Positions 33,990 through 45,562 of a stretch of DNA of 64,000 nt are shown here, piece by piece. The stretch spans positions 62,001 to 126,000 of the forward strand of contig JAZKJV010010622.1 of NCBI GenBank assembly GCA_037367405.1, given 5' to 3'. Below the pieces are notes generated by a model. It was given only the letters and a program-made list of their open reading frames with translations. It searched no databases and was not told where the DNA came from. The number at the start of each line of letters is the position of its first letter. Within the stretch, counting starts at the first letter, position 1. Source of the stretch: Ottelia alismoides (taxonomy: Eukaryota; Streptophyta; Magnoliopsida; Alismatales; Hydrocharitaceae). Made by a program: the position numbers and the translations under genes.

Positions 33990-36300
33990 TGATAAATCTC
34001 TAATTTTTAAGTTCTTTATTTATTATAATTATATGAGCTTGAGTTATTTCAACTAATTAATAATTAATTAACATTAATTAATAAATAACTCCATGTAAAT
34101 AATAAACCATGATTATTGAATTTATATATGTATAATTGTGCCATATTTTATGTGTTTCTTTATTAATAAAAAATCCAATAAATTGGTGTAATGTTGTACT
34201 TAATTATTTTAATATTAAACATTAATTAAAAATCTAAAAAATAACAAAATAAATAAAAATAAGTATTTTTAATACTTTAAAAATACTTTCAAAATATTTC
34301 TTTGTATGTATGATGTTTTATCTCTTTGAGGTCTACATGAAAGTTGTAGATCTCATCGAGATATACAAGTTCATGTTCATCATTATTTCTAATTAATCCT
34401 CTAACAATTTTTTTGGATTTTATACTAATTTTATTATTTTCTAATTAGTCCACGTGGTGCATACCGCTTCAGCCACGTGGTCCACTTCCATTCTGCCACC
34501 TGCCTCCATTTGAGGACCGTCTGATCCTCCTAATTAGACGGCTATGAGCACTCCATTCCTGCTGCTTCTAGAATCATTGGATCTCTTTCTATCAAGCAAT
34601 CTAGGACATAAAACCAAGCCCCAAGCTAGATTTTCTGATCAAGATTAGGTGGTTACGATCTTTATTCAATCTGCCACTCCTCATTCCTCAAAGGATATTG
34701 GTGAGCAACTTCCCCATTTCCCCCAATTTACGCTAACCTCTCCAGCCAACCACCTAACTAACTACCATCACCATAGTAATCTTCTAAGTTCCACTTTTTT
34801 CGTGCTAACTTTTAAAGCCCTCTAGAACCAAACCTATGATCTTTGTTGGTGGTTGAAACCGCCGCAAAATCCACCCAAAACACCACCTTCATATTCTTCA
34901 AATATGCCTTGACCAAAGCCAAAATCCCATGTCCATCTTTACACGAGCAAAGACCCAGTGTATCTCAGTCTTCCTATGATAGAATAATGGTTGATAGATG
35001 ACACTACGATGACATCTTTCCCTGATGTCGACCCATGGCTGAGATGCCATGTTACGACTATTGGAATCGGTCGTTCGAGCTTTAAGGATATGTTTTCCTT
35101 ATCAAGAAATTGACCAGAGAGTCATCTCGACTCTTATCCCAAGAAAAATCACTTCCCCCACAAAGCATCTTCAATCTCAAGGTAATGTAAGTCTTTTTTG
35201 TACTTGGTTTCTCATATTTTATTCGCTTTGGTTTTCTGCTCAATTTCCAAATTGATTTGATTTAGACATTCACCAAATATCTTAAATATTCACTGGAGGT
35301 CCTCCTCATTCAATTCTCATTTCCATCACTCAGACCACCAAACCCTTCTTCATTCTATGGCGAAGAACCCATTTATGGTCTTCATCTCCAGCCATTAAAT
35401 AACCCTACACTCACAACACTTCATGCACATGCCCCTCCGTTGTTGCTATTTGAAGGAGTTATAGTTCATTGGTCGGAGCCTAGAATGGAGCTCTGATTTA
35501 GAGGATACCCTTCAGCGAGTAATGGTCGACATGATGTTCTTGAGATCTTTGGAGATTCCCTACACCTTAAAGAGATTCACGAGGGTCTTACGAATCTTCC
35601 TCGATCTTTTGTCAACTGAGAGGAGCATGGTGGAGCCTAGAAACCCTCGTTAGAGACTAGCTTCCAACCAAGACCAATCCAAGGACATAGGAGCGGGCCA
35701 CGCATTCATCATCGAGTCGGTATCCTCAGAGGAGCTGAGCCACTTTCCCTAGCATTCAGGCTAGCCACGTGGCCCGGACCATCTGTTGTTAACTCGATCC
35801 TATCTCCAAGGTGAAGCAGCATATGCCTCGTGCGTTGGTCCTTATAAAATTGTAATGAACGCCTCACATTTTCTCCAAAACTATAATCGAATCTAGGGGG
35901 TATGTGTTTCACGTGCATCCCAGGTCATTTTACAGAGCCGACCTGCCAATTTGTCCAAATTACAATTATGTCTTGGTATAGAGGGTTAACAATTCAAGAT
36001 GATTCCAAGTCTTTATAGTTATATTTCAGTCCCTAAATTGACCTAGTTGTGATGTTTTGTGTGTTATTTATATTATGTTTTATTACACATATGCATGTGA
36101 CTTATTTATTTAATATATTAAGTATTATATATATCCAATTGAGGTGATTTCTGTATCATTGTGACCCTCATTTAATTGTATTTGATTTAAATTGATAAGT
36201 TGTCTGATTGGAGTTAGTATTAAATATTAATTAGCTAGATATGATTTCATGCTATGATCAAGGTTGTCCAATTCCTTTGATTTCATCTAGATCCCTATAT
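33990..36300 (+). repeat. Family 2 LTR (3' end missing)
   Basis: Homologous to 18414-20700: palindrome remnant at 34339-34370, CCACGTGG segments near 34450 and 35763, and the AATTG-rich tail. Homology fades near 36300, where a minus-strand family 1 LTR tail begins. The exact border is uncertain by about 80 bases. Confidence 0.75.
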
Positions 36301-36360
36301 TTTGTCAATAAGACTTTGATGATTATTAATAATGCTTGGGACTTTTATGTAAATTACTAG

Positions 36361-36412
36361 ATATATTTTTATCTATTTTTATCTATTTTTATCTATTTAG
36401 TAATTTTTATCT
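36361..36412. repeat. Tandem ATCTATTTTT units
   Basis: Ten-base unit repeated about four times, at the border between the plus-strand family 2 LTR and the minus-strand family 1 LTR. Confidence 0.8.
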
Positions 36413-37534
36413 ATTTTTGTTATTTTTGGGGAATTTTTGCAAATGTTTAAGTAATTTTAAAGATAAAAATGTCCCAAAACAAGGATTAAATAAATAGGAT
36501 GTATTAGTTTAGAATTTTAAATAGCAAAAAATTTCCAAATATTTCCAAAAAAATTTAATAGACATATAATAATATAAAATTATAAATGGAAGTGAATATT
36601 TTTGGAGTTTTTGGGTTTTTTTTATAATTTTATAGAGGATATTGGATATTGTTTATTTTTAGGCTTTTTCTTTTTCTACTTTTAGGGATTTTTGGTATGA
36701 AGTATAAAAATATTAAAATAAATAAAATATAATATTTGGAAATTTTCAAAACATTTATATATTTTTAGTAGTTTATATACCAAATAAGGACAAAAACATG
36801 CTCTTTTGTTTTTTTATAAAATACTAAAAATGCTGAAAATAAAAATCTAAAAATGTGGTGCGTATGTGTACACTATAAGGAACTTAACCCTATCGTTTGA
36901 GAATTTTCGGAGCATCGATGATAATTTTAATAAATAGAAAACATGTAAAAAATATAAGTACTAGAAAGGATATTTATGCAATTAAAAATAAAGGTGATTG
37001 ATTTCTGCAAAATATCCAAAATAATATTGCTATTATTTAGAGTTCTTGGACTGAAATGAAATACAAATACCCATAAGGGTATAACTATAAATTGGCCACC
37101 TCATGTGGGACGACAGGTGAGGTGATCTGCCATGGATCAAACACTAATAATAAATTGACTATGGGGTTCACATTCAATTCCACCAAAAGTTTTAAACGTC
37201 TATATAAAATTACTAGGCCAAATAAAAATACACATAAATTGGGGGTTGAGAATGCAAAATTCCCCCAGATAGGCATGTGTGAATTGCAAGATTAGAATCA
37301 CTTGTCCACGTGTCAGCGAGTAAATGATTGATTCCTTTTCAGCACTCGACGGTCTGGATTAGATCCCAAATAGGATCCAACGTGGAGGGCTTTGGAGATC
37401 TGACTATTGCTGTTGTGCTGGAGCATGGGCGTGAGAACAGATGGTAGCTTGGCACTCACCAAGAACAACGGAATAATTCTGCCACAGTGATGTTCAATCT
37501 GCCCTCCTTCTTTCGTTCATCGTCCTCGGGAGTT

Positions 37535-37539
37535 CTAAG
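37535..37539. repeat. Copia target-site duplication, left
   Basis: CTAAG, identical to 48132-48136. Confidence 0.9.
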
Positions 37540-39602
37540 TATTGGACATGCGAGCCCACGGCGGGACATTATGCAATAAATGTTATTGCGAATATCATTC
37601 CCTGATCTGAAATGAAGAATAAATAATCTGCATAATAGGTACCTTAGTACAATTAGGGTTATGTACCATGGCCATCTTAGTGATCATATAGCTGTTGATT
37701 CAACTATTGAATCATAGAGGCTGGTGCTTGGATGAATATCTAAAAGGTTAGATTGAGGACTCATCAAGCACCGTCAAATGATTATTAAGAGATGATCTCC
37801 AGCCTGAGTAGGAGATGGCAATCCTTTCTCATATAGGCTGATATCTGACTGACCTCTTGATGCAGGTCCTCTACATAAGAATAGAGATTTGAAGGTGTCC
37901 GATTAGTTAGGTTAAAGAGTTGACTTAACAAGATCGAGATGACCAAAGTCCTGTGTCGTATACTGTCACGATATACGTACACATCCTCTGACCGGACAGA
38001 TGTGTTACTATATGTCTAAGTATGTACATTTGGCAGACCAATAGGTTGATGACCTAATCAAGGTCTATACACCGGCGCGCTGGTGTGCATACAAGGGCAT
38101 ATGAGTGATACGATCTCTCAAAGGGATCATACATGTTCAGTTACTGAACCAGAAGACATGAGCTCACTCATGAGTTATTAGGAAGAATCAAATTCCGTGC
38201 ACGGTCGTCTCACTTTGGAAGCTTGACTGAATTTGTAGGTTTGATATATACTTTCGGAAAGTATATGATCAAGACCTAGGTATGATATATGCTTTTGGAA
38301 AGTATATGGTCGATACTGACTACCAATGATCAAAGGAGAAACTTACTGACAAAACCATGAAGTAGACAGTATAAAGTTGATCCAATACTTAGGGTTTATT
38401 CTGAGTCTTTCAGTATGCAGCATGTACATGTATTGGGAATACTTGAGGTTGATGTGATCATAAACAATTGTATAACCATGACGCCTCCATTCCTAGGGAG
38501 TGATGAAACGGGTCAGGATTTTACTGACTCCTCTCAGTAGAGAACTGATCTGATCTTGGTCCAAATGTTGGATATTGATCTGAATGGGATTCAGATGCAA
38601 TGAGAAGATTAGATTTGTGGTCTTGATTTAATCAAGCATCTATGGGAGGCCCACGATCTAGATTTGTGATATGATCTCAATATCCAAGTCACTATACGTG
38701 GAACAATACAATCGCCATGTGCTTATCTCCAAGTATTCGCAGAGAAAGCACATTATCCTTGAAGGAGTTCACGGATAATTCTATTGTTGATATATATATC
38801 CGAGCATCGAGAAAATGGATAATTAAATGTGAATTAATTATCATAAATAATATGAATTTGATTCATATTATAGAAAGAGTTATCTTAGATAATTAGATGT
38901 GATGTGATTATCAAAGATGTGAATAATGTGAATGTGATTCATATTATTTGGGCACATGAGAATAGAGACCCAAGATGATTAAATGTGATTTAATCATCAT
39001 AGATATGAATAATGTGGATAACACTATCCATATTAATCATATATATTATAAATGTGATTTTTAATATATAAGAGAGAGCAATTTGTAATTTACATTTGTT
39101 AATTAAATGTTGATGTGAATTTGATTCACATTGGACATTAAATTGAAAATGTAATTTACATTTTATTTTAGGTTGTGAATGTGATTCACAAATTTCCAAT
39201 GGCATGATTGCAATGTTCACAAAATAAGTTGGATTTATTTTTGTGAAATAATTTGCAACAAAAGTTGTTGCAAATATTGGAGAGAATCATGAGATAATGT
39301 AATCTCATGTAATAGGAGAGAGACATCCCTCTTCCATATAGGAAGAGTGGACGGCCACAATTGCTATAAGGAATGTGGTGGCCATCCACCCTCCTCATGG
39401 AAAGAGGATTATATCCTTCCTATTTTCTCCAATGGAGATTGATTTGATATAAATCAAACTATATTTAATATATATTTGATTTTTATTAAATTAATTGTTG
39501 TTGGTTTTTACCAACACAAATCTTGTCTATTAAAAGAAACACAAATCAATGAGAGCCATTGGATTTGTGTTGTCCATGCATTAAGATCCACGGATCCCAA
39601 AA

Positions 39603-39616
39603 TATTATATAAAAGG
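39603..39616 (+). promoter_or_regulatory. Copia LTR TATA box (5' copy)
   Basis: ATTATATAAAAGGAGAGG context. The 3' LTR has ATTATAAAAGGAGAGG at 47541-47556. The CT-rich stretch about 50 bases further on resembles a plant Y-patch. Confidence 0.7.
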
Positions 39617-39655
39617 AGAGGCACCCCTTTGATCTTCTTTACACACAAGAGAACA

Positions 39656-39658
<3 letters not shown>

Positions 39659-39706
<48 letters not shown>
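39659..39706. repeat. CT microsatellite in copia 5' LTR
   Basis: About 19 uninterrupted CT units, then CTTTCTCTCT. The 3' LTR copy at 47596-47619 has only about nine units. Confidence 0.95.
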
Positions 39707-39736
39707 ACACGTCAACCCTCTCTCTTCCTCTCTCTC

Positions 39737-39976
39737 ATGGCCGTCCACCATGGATGCCCTAGAGAGGTTCTCCATCGCCGCAACGTCATTGTTATGCTGC
39801 CTGATGGTTTGCTCGTGGATCTCTGTTTACTTCGGCGTGCCTTGCTCGTGAAGAAGACTTTGTATCTCGTTTGTCGAGATCAGGAGATCCGTGGCTTGGA
39901 TCTTCAACATGGATTGCGAGAAGCACGTGTTTCATCAACACGCTCGCAAGCATCTCCTCCGTCGGATCAGACTTGA
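39737..39976 (+). other. 79-codon open frame in copia 5' LTR
   Basis: Starts MAVHHGCPREVLHRR about 130 bases after the TATA box and ends SDQT. The same length is open in the 3' LTR at 47651-47890 (MVVHHGCPREVLHRR), despite 19 base changes. It is Arg/Leu-rich with no domain I recognise. It may be an upstream leader peptide or chance. Confidence 0.3.
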
Positions 39977-40220
39977 GATAGGAGGTCTCTTTGTTTAGAG
40001 ACTCGATCGCAACCACACTTCAAGAGGTAATCCTATTACTTGTTTGTGGTTTAGACGAAATGATCCAAGAAGTGTTCTTGGATCATGTGGTTTCGTCGCA
40101 TGAAAAGTTTTTTGAATTCCGCTGCATCGAGCCACTAGTGCGACTAGTCGCTCATGATCGCATACGATGCGATCCTCATGCTTCCGTGATGCACTTAAGG
40201 ATCTCACCATATCCTTCAAG

Positions 40221-40238
40221 TGGTATCAGAGCCAGGTT
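40221..40238 (+). other. Copia primer-binding site (initiator tRNA-Met)
   Basis: TGGTATCAGAGCCAGGTT, the classical plant copia site, two bases after the LTR end. Confidence 0.97.
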
Positions 40239-43200
40239 GGTGGTTTTGGATGCGATCCATAAACCTAAGACGACTTGGGTTCATTAGGGTTTGCAAAAGT
40301 TTTCTTGCATTTCATTTTCGCATCTCTATTTTGAGATTATTTTTGGCACTTTAAATACGAAAATAATAATTTAATTTTGTTCTCCATTAAATAAGGAAAC
40401 CGTAGGATCTGAGTTTACGTGATTTTGATTCCATTTGCTCAAGTTATGCTCATTTTAGTGAACATGTATCCACAGTTTTGGGGACTGCGAATCTTAACGT
40501 AATTAAGATATTAATTGTGGATTTGAAACACCTTGAAATGCGTGCAAATCACTTAATTTCTGTTGTAAATAAAATTATCAAACTTTAGGAACTTACTTTG
40601 CTTAATTTGGATTTAAATTGACTGAGATATGGTATTTTTAGTAAGTGAGGGTCACTGGTGGAAATACTTTCCTAATCGAGAACCTAGTGATTGCCATTTA
40701 ATCAATTAGTGAAATTAAATTATTTGATTTCATGGAATAATTGTGCATAAATATTTGTGAAATATTTTATGATAATTATTTCCTTAAATGACATTGCCTT
40801 AATCAATATTTGATTAGATGTGATCTAGATCACTAATTGGTTACATGATCTACATGATCTACATCCCAACAAACATGTTGCTTGAAAAGATTTGGAATTT
40901 GTTTAGCAGATCTCATTATAATGTTAATCAAAATTGTTCTGATTATTATATGGTATAATTTTGGTTGAAGAACCGATGATCATCTCAAGTACAAAGTGAT
41001 CTATTTTGTATTATCCTTTCCCGAGGTGGATATGGTGTCTAGTCGGAGAGCATTGGGGTAGCGGGTTGCAAAGTATGTGGTTCGTCCCACTCTCGTCAGT
41101 ACTGGCCATGACAACGGGTAGGGCTAGTATAATGCTTAATAAATCATGATGTATTTCTAATTATTAAAATTTGAAATAATATGTATTTGAGATAATACCA
41201 TGATTCAAGTAAAAATAAAGAATGTTGGATATTAATTGGATCATTAATTTAATATTATTAGATTAATTGGAATCCAATTAAAATTAAAACACTCTATTAT
41301 GAATAGATATGTTATTTCCCTTGGAAGAATTCATCATAATGAATATGATTCATAATGATTAATTAGAATTTGAATATGGTATGGAGCATCACATAAGTGA
41401 CATCCATGGTCTCCCGTCAAGGCGAAGGGTTCCGTCGCCAGGGATTGTATGTAGGAGATGCCTGTCCGAAATGACAGCTCCTGTATGCAAGCGCATCTGG
41501 ATCGGGCTCTTTGCTTCTCGAAAGAGTAAGGCCGTATGCGTAGTAACCCCAATGTCGGATCCTCATATTATTTGGGCGATATTGGATTGCGCATAGCGAG
41601 TACTATTCCTGTTGACGGTTGGTTCAATTAATGATAGGTCAACATTGCCTTAGGGGTGGTGGGCCCGGGTGTTAAAGACCGAATTGGGAGATGCAAGTTG
41701 GACTTGCAAGGTGGAATGTGTTCCCGCTTCTTTTTATCTGAGTTGCAGATTCTCATATTATTGGGATGTGACAAAGATAAGAAGGAGATCCCAGATCTTG
41801 CTGAGATATAATGGTAAGTATATCTCTTACATTGAAAGTGATTAAGGAAATGAACTTTCAGTGTTGACAAGGTAAGACAACTTCGATATAAAAATTCCTA
41901 AATTAAAGTAAAATATGTATATATATAAATATATACACTTATGCAAATTTCTTATTTCAGATAATCCTTCATTAAATCTACTCAATGTTATACTCAATAA
42001 TAACCAGTAAAATATCATGGATTGGACTCATGATCCATATATAGTACTTGCAGTTGGACACATAACGTATGTGGTTGCAATGTGCAAGTTTCATCATAAT
42101 AATGAGGAATGACAATTAAATAGATAATAGGACTACAACCCTAGGGTTTGTATGTCTCTGTAATCTTGATCTCTCACTGAATGTACTTTAGATGTGATAT
42201 GTCGATGATGATCATAATTGTCAATTAATCCTTATAAACATCTAAGAAGATATTCTAGCATACATATGTGCTCTTGACATTTATCATGAATGACATGGTT
42301 CACTGCATCATGTAGAATGATAGCCCTATAAGAGATGATGTATTCAAAATGTTTGAATACCTACCTGAACCAATGTTTTAAGATTCTAGATGGATGTAGA
42401 CATGATGAGTGTCATTATTCATTTGTCTATACTCTAGTCATTAATGAGGAGTCATAATATTTATAATGTATGAATTTAATGAAGTATATATAAATGTCGA
42501 AATGCTCTTACATTGAATTCTTTTGAATTTAACATAAGAGATTCTTTGTCTTGAACAATGGTTGTTTATAGATGAAGAGAGCGCAGTGGAAGCATGGGTC
42601 AGACCCAAGATGAGAAGCATAGTCAAAGAGTTGACCGTACTTCTATGACTTCCATATGACTTCCAAATAGTTGGATAAATGCCAATACTGTAGTAAATTG
42701 ATGTGTTGATAATATGGTTATCAAGTCTGTCTACAATCCTTAGAGAAGGACTCGGATAGAGCATCGAAATAATCTACATTTAATCATTGAAATTGACTTT
42801 CTTATAAGATAAGATTAGAGTCTAATAATTGTATCTCATTCTTCTAATGACACTTGTAATTGTTGCATATGTTTTAGAAGACTGGAAAATTTGATCTTAA
42901 GGTTTATAGTTATCCACATGGATATTGATGCAATTGTTGCAACAATCTCTGTTGGATTGATAGACTTGTTAATTTCAGTGGGAGAGCCCTTAGTCTCAGA
43001 GAATGTCCCTATACCTAGATATAAGAATACACTCATTGTTTATTTCTAAATGTTGAAAATAAACATGAATTCTGAGATAGAACTATCATAAAGAGTTATG
43101 ATGGATATATTTCTGATAGTAATCTAAAATCTAGTGGACTCCACAAAATTAGAAAATTAATGAATGGTTCATTGAGATTTCTAATAATGAAAATTAAAAC
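40239..43200 (+). other. Copia internal region, gag and protease not recognisable
   Basis: AT-rich with many stops. By position gag and protease should be here, but I find no zinc knuckle and no protease triad. The stretch 41380-41640 is GC-richer and may be leader. Treat it as decayed copia sequence. Confidence 0.5.
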
Positions 43201-43460
43201 CTTTAAAAGATCAATAGGAGGATAAAGATCATTTGATAATGATCTGGCAACAAGCCTTGGACATTTGTCTGTTGATTTGATCAATAGACTAGTGAGAGAT
43301 GAAACTTTAGATTGTCTAAAGATTCAAAACTTACATACTTATGAATATTGTATTCAAAGTAAAATGTCCAATGCACCCTTCCTTGAGAAAGGTGTAAGAT
43401 ATCAAGGTGTTCATGATCTCATACATATTGATATATGCGGATTATCTATATCATAGTAAA
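43201..43460 (+). pseudogene. Copia gag-pre-integrase and zinc-finger remnant
   Basis: The frame at 43265-43456 gives LGHLSVDLINRLVRDETLDCLK, followed by YEYCIQSKMSNAPF and VHDLIHIDICG. These match the copia pattern LGH...I.RL...G.L, TCESCLEGKMT.PF and LIHTDVCGP. The first Cys of the C-x2-C pair is Tyr here. Fragment only. Confidence 0.85.
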
Positions 43461-44220
43461 CATTATAGATATGTGATATCTATTGATGATTATGTATGAT
43501 ATGAGATTTCTTCTCTTCACCTAAGAAACCTTTGAAATGTTCAAAGATTTCATAAGTTTGGTTTAGAACCAAAGTTTGAAGGAAGATAAAATGAATTTGA
43601 TCTAATCTAGGTAGCAAGTACATGTTATATAAATTCAAAGAATACCTTATGGAGATGTGAATATCATTTCTATCTCAATCCTCCTAACACACCTTAACTC
43701 AATAGAGTTATAGGGAGATACAATTGGATCATGTGTGACATGATTTGGTCAATGATAAATTTTGAGCACAATTGCCTGTCAGTTTCCAGATATATATGTA
43801 GTAGAAACTACATTATAAGATTCCATGCAAGTAAGCTGGAATTGAGCACTAGAGAGTGCTACTTCATTAGGAAAATAAAGGACGGTATTGGATACCTACT
43901 TTATGACCTTGAGATTCTTAAAAGATCTCATCTCTAAGAATATGATTCTTAATGGATGACACTCTTTAGAATAAAGATGAAAATGAAATAAAGGAACTCA
44001 TTTAATCTTGAGATGATAATGAGGCTCCTGAAATCGGAAACTAAAAGGACAATTAAAGATGAAACACTAACACCTTTTCAAATGAGTTTGAGGATGTATT
44101 CCATGTGTCGGTTAAGTCTGAAAATGATCGTATTTAATGTGATGAAACTCCTGAGGATCATGACATGGAAAGATGGATTTTAGCAATAAAAGTCTAAAGT
44201 AGACTTCATATACAAGTGTT
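43461..44220 (+). pseudogene. Copia integrase core remnant
   Basis: Translation near 43462-43500 gives HYRYVISIDDY, matching the copia core segment RYF.TFIDDYSR with the first catalytic Asp. Later parts are too broken by stops and shifts to place the second Asp and the Glu. Confidence 0.65.
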
Positions 44221-44229
44221 GTATATGGA

Positions 44230-44770
44230 CCCTCGAGGATCCACCTATTTGGGTAAGACCCGTAAAGGTATAAATGGATCTTCAAGAGAAAGGGAACCTG
44301 ATGACAAGGTGGAGACCTTCAAAGCACGGTTTGTAGCCATGAGCTACACATGAAGAAAGAAGACATCGCTTGTGATGAGACTTGTTTTCTAGTAACCATG
44401 CTTAAAACCATCAGAATATTGTTGATCTTAGCTACACAGCTTGACTATGGCATCTTCAAGATGTAAGTCAATATTGCATTCCTCTACGAAAACCTCTCTG
44501 AGGATATTCACATGAAGTAGCCCCATGGCTTCATGGTTGAGGAAAGCAAGGTGTACAAGCTAAAGAAATCCATCTATGGACTCACATAAGCTTCTTGTTG
44601 CTGGAACATAAGATTGGATGAAATTATCAATGTTATAATTTCAGATAGAATCTTGATGAACCATATGAAGCTTAGTGGGAGTGCTTTTGTGTTCATCGTG
44701 CTAAATATAGATGATATCCTAATCATTTAAAATGATATAAGGATAATAATAAGTGTTTTATTATATGGTT
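44230..44770 (+). pseudogene. Copia reverse transcriptase remnant
   Basis: Recognisable pieces in order: REPDDKVETFKARFVAMSYT (near 44290-44350), LKTIRILLILATQLDYGIF (44400-44456), VNIAFLYENLSEDIHM, KLKKSIYGL (44560-44580), and NIDDILII (44704-44727) where intact copies have YVDDIL. Both motif C Asp are present, but several in-frame stops and shifts separate the pieces. Confidence 0.85.
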
Positions 44771-44929
44771 GTTCCATAACTTGAGATATTGTCTCAAGGA
44801 TACCTCTTGGATCATAGTTCTGAAGGTGTTTAGAAGCAAAGAGAAGAGGTTATTGAGACTGTTACAATAGTATTACACATTGAACATATTCCATTTTTTG
44901 GAAAATTCCAAGAAAGGATTCCATCCCTT

Positions 44930-45470
44930 AAGATGTGGTACTGACCTATCTAAAGGGATAGCACCTCAAAGAGTTGAGGAAGTGAATGCTAGAACTGCTT
45001 TCACTTGTGCATCAGTTACGAGAAGCTGAGTGTATGCTCGATGTTTACAAAAGCCAGATATATGCCATGCAGTGGGAGTAGTAAAGTGTTGCTAATCTTT
45101 CTATGGAGATAAAACACTTGATTGCAGTGATAACAATATCTTCATAGAGGACAAGACTTTTGAGATAGTGATCTCAAAGTCTTATCTTCAACAACTAAAG
45201 ACTTTATAGATAGAGATCTAAAAGGTCTTAACTGTGGATACCTTGAGAGATAGTGATATTCAGGAATAAGGGTATTCTGATAAGGATTATGGAAATACTG
45301 GTTATGATAATTGTTAAGCCGTAGTGTCAAGGACACTGTAACTAACAAGATTGAGTATTGGTTGCATGAGATGCAACATTCGCATTAGATGCGAGCACTG
45401 TTACTAGGGATATGCAACTACCGTAAAAGGACTTGGCATAGTCTTGCAGGAACAGAGTGACTGATCAGCT
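44930..45470 (+). pseudogene. Copia RNase H remnant
   Basis: SKGIAPQRVEEVNARTAF, then VYARCLQKPDICHAVG, matching the copia LCP.T..E...M..VPYASA.GSLMYAM.CTRPDI.YAVG region. It is followed by EIKHLIAV-like sequence. Heavily broken. Confidence 0.75.
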
Positions 45471-45547
45471 TACCTAGATATTTTCTAAATAGCCTATGAT
45501 TGTCACATGAGTATGGGTTTAAATGATTAGCCCATTAATGGCTCTTT

Positions 45548-45562
45548 GGGCTAGTGGGAGAT
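45548..45562 (+). other. Copia polypurine tract
   Basis: GGGCTAGTGGGAGAT directly before the LTR start TGTTGGACATG, as usual for plant copia. Confidence 0.85.

Larger units (their letters stand above)
36300..37539 (-). repeat. Family 1 LTR, tail part (split by copia)
   Basis: AT-rich tail and U5 part of a minus-strand LTR whose other half lies at 48132-50222 beyond the copia insertion. The segment 36980-37120 is the reverse complement relative of 31560-31700 in the plus-strand LTR. The end with PBS is not present. Bases 36361-36412 hold about four copies of ATCTATTTTT. Confidence 0.75.
37540..40218 (+). repeat. Copia 5' LTR (2679 bp)
   Basis: Begins TATTGGACATGCGAGCC, where the 3' LTR has TGTTGGACATGCGAGCC, so the canonical TG has decayed to TA. 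It ends ATCCTTCA. It has a strong TATA box at 39606, a CT microsatellite and a 79-codon open frame in the transcribed part. It is 110 bases longer than the 3' LTR, mainly because of a deletion in the latter (near 46680) and a longer CT repeat. Confidence 0.92.
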
